This document shows, piece after piece, positions 20,201 to 24,477 of a DNA stretch of 24,477 bases. Source of the stretch: a virus. Both the position numbers and the translations under genes were made by a program. The DNA lies in IMG/VR virus record IMGVR_UViG_3300013094_000274, positions 1 through 24,477 of that record. One strand, 5' to 3'. Each line of letters starts with the position of its first letter. The first letter of the stretch is position 1. The notes beneath the pieces were generated by a model. It did no database searches, was not told the DNA's origin, and saw nothing but the letters and a program-made list of their open reading frames with translations.

Positions 20201-22459
20201 ACTACTGGAAATAGTGGATCTGCAACATTATCAAGTAATATTTTAAATATCCCAACTTATACATTAGGAGGTCTTGGAGGATTAGCTTTATCAGGAGGAA
20301 CCATGACTGGGAATCTGATATTAAATGCAGATCCTACAGCATCATTAGGTGCAGCAACAAAACAATATGTAGACAACCTCATAACAGGTATTACTTGGAA
20401 AAACTCATGTATTGTTGCAACTACATCCAATATAACACTTAGTGGATTTTTAACAATTGACGGTGTTTCATTAACTACAGGTAATAGAGTTCTTGTTAAG
20501 AACCAGTCAACTGCATCAGATAATGGTATATATGTTGTAGCAAGTGGTGTATGGTCAAGAGCAACTGATGTATCAACATCAATTGAACTTGAGACAGCAA
20601 CAGTAGCAATTGAACAAGGAAGTACTTATAAAAATACACAGTGGACTTGTACTACAACAAATGTTACTATTGGTGTTACACCAATTACATTTGGGCAAAT
20701 ATCAGGTGCAGGAACTTATTCAGCTGGTTCAGGTTTATCACTAATAAGTAACTCCTTTTCTATATCAAACTTAGGTGTAACTAATGCAATGCTTGCAGGT
20801 TCAATATCTGCTAGTAAATTAATTGGTACAGATATTAATACAGTTGGAACAATTGCTTCAGGAGTTTGGCAAGGTACAGCTATTGCTGATTCATACATCT
20901 CATCTGCAGCAACATGGAATGCTAAACAAAATGTTATAAGTGTAACAACAACGGGTTCATCAGGAAGTGCAACTTTTATTGGAACAACCCTGAATATACC
21001 AACATATACTTTAGCTGGTTTAGGAGGTATTTCTTTAACAAGCTTGACAGCAAGTACACCATTGTCATACAATAATAGTTCAGGTGCTTTTTCAATACAG
21101 CAAGCAACAACATCTCAATCAGGTTATCTGAGTTCTACAGACTGGAATACATTTAATAACAAAGGCTCAGGTAGTGTTACTTCTGTAGCAGCTTTAACAA
21201 TCGGTACAACGGGAACAGATATAAGTTCAACTGTAGCAAATGGAACAACAACACCAGTTATTACATTAAATATTCCAACGGCATCTGCAAGTAATAGAGG
21301 TGCCTTAAGTTCTACTGACTGGTCTACATTTAATGGAAAACAAGCAGCAATATCACTTACGACAACTGGTAATTCTGGTTCTGCTACTTTTATAAGTAAT
21401 ACCATAAATATTCCTACTTATACATTGGCAGGTTTAGGTGGTATTAGTTTAACAGCTCTTTCTGCTTCATCACCATTATTTTATAATAATACTACTGGGG
21501 TATTTACAATACAAGCTGCATCAGGATCCCAAGGAGGTTATTTAACATCTTCTGATTGGACAACTTTTAATAACAAACAATCTGCATTAAGTGGAACAGG
21601 TTTTGTTAAAATTTCTGGTACAACAATAAGCTATGATAATTCAACTTATCTTACAGCAAATCAAACTATAACTCTTAGCGGAGATATTTCTGGATCTGGA
21701 TCTACATCTATTTCAACAAGTATATCAGCATCAACAGTTACAGGTAAACTAATTACAGGCTTTGTATCTGGTGCTGGAACAATTACTACAGCAGATAGTA
21801 TTTTGACAGCTATCAATAAGTTAGATGGAAACATAGCAAATAAACAATCAACACTTGTATCAGGTACAAATATTAAAACTGTTGCCGGTGTAAGTTTATT
21901 AGGTTCTGGTGATATAGGAGCAATTGGAGATACCTATATTAGTTCAGCAACAACATGGAACTCTAAACAAGCAGGAAGTACAATACTAACAAATCTTTCT
22001 ACATTATCATACGTAAGTGGTACACCTTTTATTAAAATGACAGGTGCTAATACCTTTGCTTTAGATACAAATACTTATATAACGGGGAATCAAACTATTA
22101 CATTAAATGGTGATATAACAGGTTCAGGAGCTACTTCTATTACCACATCAATATCTGCAAGTACAGTAACTGGTAAAGCTATTACAGGATTTGTTTCAGG
22201 TTCAGGAACAGTAAGTGCAGCAGATTCTATTTTAACAGCAATAAATAAGTTAGATGGAAATACTGCTTTAAAAGCTCCTTTAGCTTCTCCCGCATTGACA
22301 GGAACACCAACAGCTCCAACAGCAACTCCATTAACAAATAATACTCAAGTAGCTACAACAGCTTATGTAGATGCTGCAGTAACCGCAGGAGGTGGAGGAT
22401 CTGGTAGTTTTAACTATGGTTTAGCAAATGCATTCACTATAGGGAATTTTATGATTTAA
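17222..22459 (+). CDS. giant modular tail fibre (1745 aa)
   Basis: This is the largest gene here. Domains in order: an N-terminal strand region; six 'GYL-x-x-x-DW-x-TFN-x-K' units, at about residues 80, 362, 882, 1302, 1362 and 1442; a YadA-head-like beta-roll with NT-x-x-G-x-x-AL repeats at about 492-806; and a segment at about 1036-1160 (KNQSTASDNGIYVV, WSRATD) like phage tail-fibre repeat domains. Repeated 'LTAL-x-A-x-[ST]-PL-x-YNN' and 'TYISSATTWN' blocks follow, and the C-terminus carries ALTGTPTAPTATPL...TTAYVDAAV, a tail-fibre motif. Modules are shared with the 458-aa fibre. I infer a trimeric fibre reaching the host surface. Composition is Ser/Thr/Asn/Gly-rich. Confidence 0.88.
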   Translation: MSTEITLINKIIVEDNGTIVTSNLRTLNFTGDVTLTTVDNDVTLSIGGSSVTSVTATLPLLSSGGLTPNLSIYQASPIQDGYLSATDWNTFNNKGTGSVTSVGITVPSAFTVSNSPITTSGTINIGAAGLASQYVRGDGQLSTFPEISGGGSSVNYYLNGGVNQGTFGGNPYYQISQNANTGTAVNFNLTSGSDTVYFLTDVNDPDQLTIPSGSWICRMYFSQNNNSGNCTIQPKLYKYDGTNFTLLATGSPESITNSTTIDLYTFTIAIPSGITLLSTDRLAIGLTAGNFGGSRTVTLYTQDSRLAQLQTTYSIGVVTLNGLSKPTQYFSVGSAGTDVNIFSTAETHTFNFPTASSTNRGVLSTTDWNNFNSKEPSITSGTTSQYWRGDKSWQTLDKSAVGLSNVENTALSTWGGSGNITTVGTISSGVWNGSPILDSYISSVFLKADGSIALTADWNAGSYRITTGNVTSTGDMLVNNITIGRGPNNIANNTVLGEQAFNSNISGGNNTTVGYQAGFSASGVYSLTAFGYQSALNSTVLITAFGSQSALGNTTGIQNTAIGHQTLQNNSTGNSNTAVGFRSLLNNTSGPNTGVGAYSLRENTTGSGNTGIGYGVLQSTTTGSYLAALGMDAGVNNTTGNYNTFVGYESAFNNTTGNNIIAIGSTALYSNLTGSSLIAIGRNALYNSTADSNNAIGLTAMYLNTTGTVNDAFGQEVLYNNISGNYNVAFGYRALFNNETGSNNIGIGSQAGAFLSNGSSVNTTPNQSIFIGINTKSLNATDTNQIVIGYNTIGNGTNTTTIGAQGVTIDTYLAGYLHVNNAYRLPNTDGTANQILKTNGSGIVTWQADSGGIALTDLSATSPLTYNNTTGVFGIQVANTSQSGYLNNADWNTFNGKQTAYTILSTLGALSNSSGWLKNNGSGVLSYSTPTKADVGLSNVENTALSTWVGTNTITTLGTITVGVWNAGAITDTYISSSANWNSAYTNRITSLTTTGNSGSATLSSNILNIPTYTLGGLGGLALSGGTMTGNLILNADPTASLGAATKQYVDNLITGITWKNSCIVATTSNITLSGFLTIDGVSLTTGNRVLVKNQSTASDNGIYVVASGVWSRATDVSTSIELETATVAIEQGSTYKNTQWTCTTTNVTIGVTPITFGQISGAGTYSAGSGLSLISNSFSISNLGVTNAMLAGSISASKLIGTDINTVGTIASGVWQGTAIADSYISSAATWNAKQNVISVTTTGSSGSATFIGTTLNIPTYTLAGLGGISLTSLTASTPLSYNNSSGAFSIQQATTSQSGYLSSTDWNTFNNKGSGSVTSVAALTIGTTGTDISSTVANGTTTPVITLNIPTASASNRGALSSTDWSTFNGKQAAISLTTTGNSGSATFISNTINIPTYTLAGLGGISLTALSASSPLFYNNTTGVFTIQAASGSQGGYLTSSDWTTFNNKQSALSGTGFVKISGTTISYDNSTYLTANQTITLSGDISGSGSTSISTSISASTVTGKLITGFVSGAGTITTADSILTAINKLDGNIANKQSTLVSGTNIKTVAGVSLLGSGDIGAIGDTYISSATTWNSKQAGSTILTNLSTLSYVSGTPFIKMTGANTFALDTNTYITGNQTITLNGDITGSGATSITTSISASTVTGKAITGFVSGSGTVSAADSILTAINKLDGNTALKAPLASPALTGTPTAPTATPLTNNTQVATTAYVDAAVTAGGGGSGSFNYGLANAFTIGNFMI

Positions 22460-22480
22460 TTAATTTAATAGATAATAATT

Positions 22481-22900
22481 ATGGCAGGAAATGGAACTCC
22501 TATATATTCAAGAGTAGGAAGTGTACAGTGGTCACAAGGTGCTATGACAGCAGCTAATACTACTATAGACCTAACAGCAGGTACAAGTTACTTAATATTT
22601 ACAGCAGATGCTGCTAATGGTGGATATATTCCTAGAATTAGATTTAGATCCTTAGGGACTAATGTCGCTACAGTTGCTAGAGTTTGGATTAATAACGGCG
22701 CAGCAACAAGTACAGCACCAAATAACATTCTATGGGATGAGATTACTTTACCAGCAACAACGGTTTCTCAAACAGGTGCTTTAACAGTTCAAGAATTACC
22801 AATGGGGTTTGCATTGAACCCAGGTTATAAAATTTATGTAACTTTGGGTACTGCTGTTGCAGCTGGATACCATGGAACAATTCCTGGTGGAGCATATTAA
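22481..22900 (+). CDS. fibre-associated structural protein
   Basis: This 139-aa beta-rich protein includes IYSRVGSVQWSQGAMTAANT, then a jelly-roll-like set of strands (IRFRSLGTNVATVARVWIN) and a final GFALNPGYKIYVTLGT-AVAAGYHGTIPGG. The last part is a pattern I know from virion proteins of Bacteroidetes phages ('L-x-x-GY-x-[IL]-x-x-x-[LI]-GT-x-[VL]-x-x-G'). It lies between the giant fibre and the glycine-rich tips, so it is likely a fibre-tip adaptor or capsid/tail decoration. Confidence 0.72.
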   Translation: MAGNGTPIYSRVGSVQWSQGAMTAANTTIDLTAGTSYLIFTADAANGGYIPRIRFRSLGTNVATVARVWINNGAATSTAPNNILWDEITLPATTVSQTGALTVQELPMGFALNPGYKIYVTLGTAVAAGYHGTIPGGAY

Positions 22901-22917
22901 TAATTAAAAATAAACCA

Positions 22918-23112
22918 ATGAAGTACATTTTATGTGAATTTGAAGATGAAGAAACATATCCTGGAATTAAGTATTCCGGACAGTTTTATCAATATGTAGA
23001 TAAAGATGGTAATGTTGTTGCTTATATAGGGTTAGATGGGTCAACATTAAATCTTGAACCACCATATGGTTATCATGTAGTTGATGCAAACCCTCCACAA
23101 CCTAATTTCTAA
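22918..23112 (+). CDS. small hypothetical protein of the fibre operon
   Basis: This 64-aa acidic protein (CEFEDEETYPGIKYSGQFYQ) contains DKDGNVVAYIGLDGSTL. Function is unknown. It sits 17 nt after the previous stop and 3 nt before the first glycine-rich gene, so it may help assemble or attach the tip. Confidence 0.72.
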   Translation: MKYILCEFEDEETYPGIKYSGQFYQYVDKDGNVVAYIGLDGSTLNLEPPYGYHVVDANPPQPNF

Positions 23113-23115
23113 GAT

Positions 23116-24006
23116 ATGTTTGATGGAATGCATTTGCCTGGTTTTGATAGAGCCAACCAGGTTTTCTTTTCTAATGATGGTGCATGGCATACATGGACTA
23201 AACCAAGAAATGCTAAGATTGTAAACTTTTTGCTTTTAGGTGGTGGAGGTGCTGGTGCAGGAGGTGGTTCAGGTTCTTCAGGAACAACAAGATCTGGAGG
23301 AGCCGGTGGTGGTTCTTCTGCAATTGCTAGAGGTACATTTCCCGCATCACTATTACCAGATACTTTATATATTCAGGTTGGTAAAGGTGGTACTGCTGGG
23401 TCCGCTGGAAATGGTAATGGTGGCGCAGGAAGTTTATCTTATGTATGTGTACAACCTAATACATTAGCAACAAGTATTATCCTTGCTTCTGGAGCTGCAA
23501 CAGCTGGAGGTGGTACAGGATCTGCAACAGGCGGTATAGCAGGAACAGTATTTTCTCAAACAGCAGGAATCCTTTCTTACTTAGGAACTATTTCTCTTGT
23601 AGCAGGACAAGCTGGTGTTGCTGGAGGAACCAATGTTGCTGGTACATCTATATCCTTAACTTTACCTATTTCAGCAGGTGCGGGAGGAGGTTCAGCAAAC
23701 ACCACTTCTTATGTAGGTGGAGATATTACAGGTGCAGGTATTATACCAACAATTTCAGGTGGAGCAACAGGAGGAACAAACCCTGGTGGTTTTGGATATA
23801 TGTCTATGAGACCTTCAGAATTATTATCATCAAGAGTTCCTATGTTTTTCACAGGAGGTTCAGGCGGTGGTAGTTTCAATACAGGTGTAGGAGGACCTGG
23901 AGGTGAAGGAGCATTTGGTTCTGGAGGCGGTGGCGGAGGTGGTGGTACTACCGGTGGTATTGGAGGAAAAGGTGGTGATGGAATAGTAATAATAACATGT
24001 TCTTAA
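23116..24006 (+). CDS. glycine-rich receptor-binding tip-like protein, copy 1
   Basis: In this 296-aa protein an N-terminal domain (FDRANQVFFSNDGAWHTWTK, residues about 10-29) leads to NFLLLGGGGAGAGGGSGSSG. Strand modules such as LLPDTLYIQVGKGGTAG, SYVCVQPN and TVFSQTAG alternate with Gly-rich loops, and the end is a dense polyglycine stretch (GSGGGGGGGGTTGGIGGKGG) followed by DGIVIITCS. Alternating polyglycine segments and variable loops are the build of phage adhesins of the T-even gp38 type (polyglycine II sandwich). Receptor binding is inferred. The next gene is a paralogue. Confidence 0.78.
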   Translation: MFDGMHLPGFDRANQVFFSNDGAWHTWTKPRNAKIVNFLLLGGGGAGAGGGSGSSGTTRSGGAGGGSSAIARGTFPASLLPDTLYIQVGKGGTAGSAGNGNGGAGSLSYVCVQPNTLATSIILASGAATAGGGTGSATGGIAGTVFSQTAGILSYLGTISLVAGQAGVAGGTNVAGTSISLTLPISAGAGGGSANTTSYVGGDITGAGIIPTISGGATGGTNPGGFGYMSMRPSELLSSRVPMFFTGGSGGGSFNTGVGGPGGEGAFGSGGGGGGGGTTGGIGGKGGDGIVIITCS

Positions 24007-24007
24007 A

Positions 24008-24477
24008 ATGGATACTTTACATTTACCAGACAACTCAGAAATTACAAAATTATTTTATTCTACTGGAGATGGTAACGGATGGCAGGTATGGAACAAACCT
24101 TCTGGTATTTCACTAGTACACTTCTATATCATTGGTGCTGGAGGAGGTGGAGGTGGAGGATATGACTCTGCACTTAACTCTTCAACCGGAGGTGGAGGAG
24201 GAGGTTCAGGAGGTATATGCTCTGCACAATTTCAAGCAAGTATTTTACCAGACATTCTTTATATACAAGTAGGTGTAGGTGGTGCAGGTGGTGGTGATAG
24301 AACAACAGGATCTTCAGGAGGTATATCTTATGTATCATGTCAACCTAACTCAACATCAGCTAATGTTATTGCAGCAAGTGGTGCGGCGGCTGCTGGTGGT
24401 GGCGGAGCAGGCGCTTCAGCTATTCAAGGGGCTGCTGGTGTTGGTAGTACAGTATTTTCTCAGTCACTAAGATATGG
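24008..24477 (+). CDS. glycine-rich receptor-binding tip-like protein, copy 2 (cut by the window edge)
   Basis: The ATG at 24008, one base after the previous TAA, opens a frame of 156 codons that runs off the right end. It begins MDTLHLPDNSEITKLFYS. It parallels copy 1 module by module: VHFYIIGAGGGGGGG for NFLLLGGGGAGAGGG, ILPDILYIQVGVGGAGG for LLPDTLYIQVGKGGTAG, SYVSCQPNS for SYVCVQPNT, and TVFSQS for TVFSQT. It is therefore a tandem duplicate with diverged loops, perhaps extending host range. The end is not visible. Confidence 0.78.
   Translation, partial: MDTLHLPDNSEITKLFYSTGDGNGWQVWNKPSGISLVHFYIIGAGGGGGGGYDSALNSSTGGGGGGSGGICSAQFQASILPDILYIQVGVGGAGGGDRTTGSSGGISYVSCQPNSTSANVIAASGAAAAGGGGAGASAIQGAAGVGSTVFSQSLRY

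Noticed and set aside
17829-21405. Several 60-118 codon frames on the minus strand, and one on plus in another frame, within the giant fibre gene
   Set aside because: These are shadows of a repetitive Ser/Thr/Asn-rich gene; they have no domains and the main frame is clearly coding.
14896-22459. Regularly spaced repeats that could suggest a CRISPR-like array
   Set aside because: The repeats are protein-level (about 18-residue YadA-type units), vary at nucleotide level and lie inside open frames.
1-24477. Reassignment of TAG or TGA, known in some crAss-like phages
   Set aside because: TGA is used as a stop in ATGA overlaps, TAG ends genes at 5805 and 16732, and no gene is broken by several TAG or TGA codons. 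The one tRNA with a clear anticodon is CCA.
1-24477. Insertion sequence, integrase or attachment site
   Set aside because: No transposase or integrase is encoded, and no terminal inverted repeats or duplicated tRNA 3' end were seen.

Overview
The window looks like part of a double-stranded DNA tailed-phage genome that infects a member of the Bacteroidetes. The evidence is AT-rich DNA with very dense, overlapping small genes, and several start regions preceded by the Bacteroidetes -7 box TAnnTTTG (11745, 12087, 14550, and 7364 on the minus strand). Shine-Dalgarno sites are absent and A/T-rich leaders take their place. The fibre genes are built from YadA-like and 'DWNTFN' modules. A crAss-like or related large gut-type phage is plausible, since one protein resembles the crAss001_48-related family and many small proteins look like those of that group, but no terminase, portal or capsid gene lies here to prove it. 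TAA, TGA and TAG are all used as stops, so global stop reassignment is not evident.

Left arm (1-11350), all on the minus strand: a replication and early-type module. It holds an SF2 helicase, a ClpS-like adaptor, a topoisomerase-type zinc-ribbon protein, an HNH-type nuclease, a putative ssDNA-binding protein and many small unknowns, mostly joined by ATGA or TAATG overlaps and punctuated by factor-independent terminators. It is interrupted at 6347-6993 by about 620 nt of non-coding DNA. Read on the minus strand, that stretch has several long-range helices, a GNRA tetraloop, a leucine-type tRNA-like element and a terminal hairpin with a U-run. I regard it as a large structured ncRNA and as the most interesting object in the window.

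Centre (10286-12118): the switch between divergent arms. An AT-rich block carries a 17-bp direct repeat with DnaA-box-like cores. Next come a minus-strand terminator, a small gene with an acidic tail, a compact G-rich structured element (11400-11606) and two adjacent dyads that could be operators. Last is a promoter - terminator - tRNA-Trp - hairpin - terminator - promoter cassette facing right.

Right arm (12119-24477), all on the plus strand. First is a short cluster of accessory genes: an Acb2/Tad1-like hairpin protein that is a candidate anti-CBASS sponge, a crAss001_48-related protein, a GroES-like protein, a DUF3310 protein and a small membrane protein. After a terminator comes the adhesion module: small fibre-associated proteins, a 458-aa fibre, a 1745-aa giant fibre sharing modules with it, and two tandem glycine-rich proteins resembling receptor-binding tips. 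The second of these runs off the right edge. One small gene between the fibres (16571-16732) is split by an in-frame TAA.
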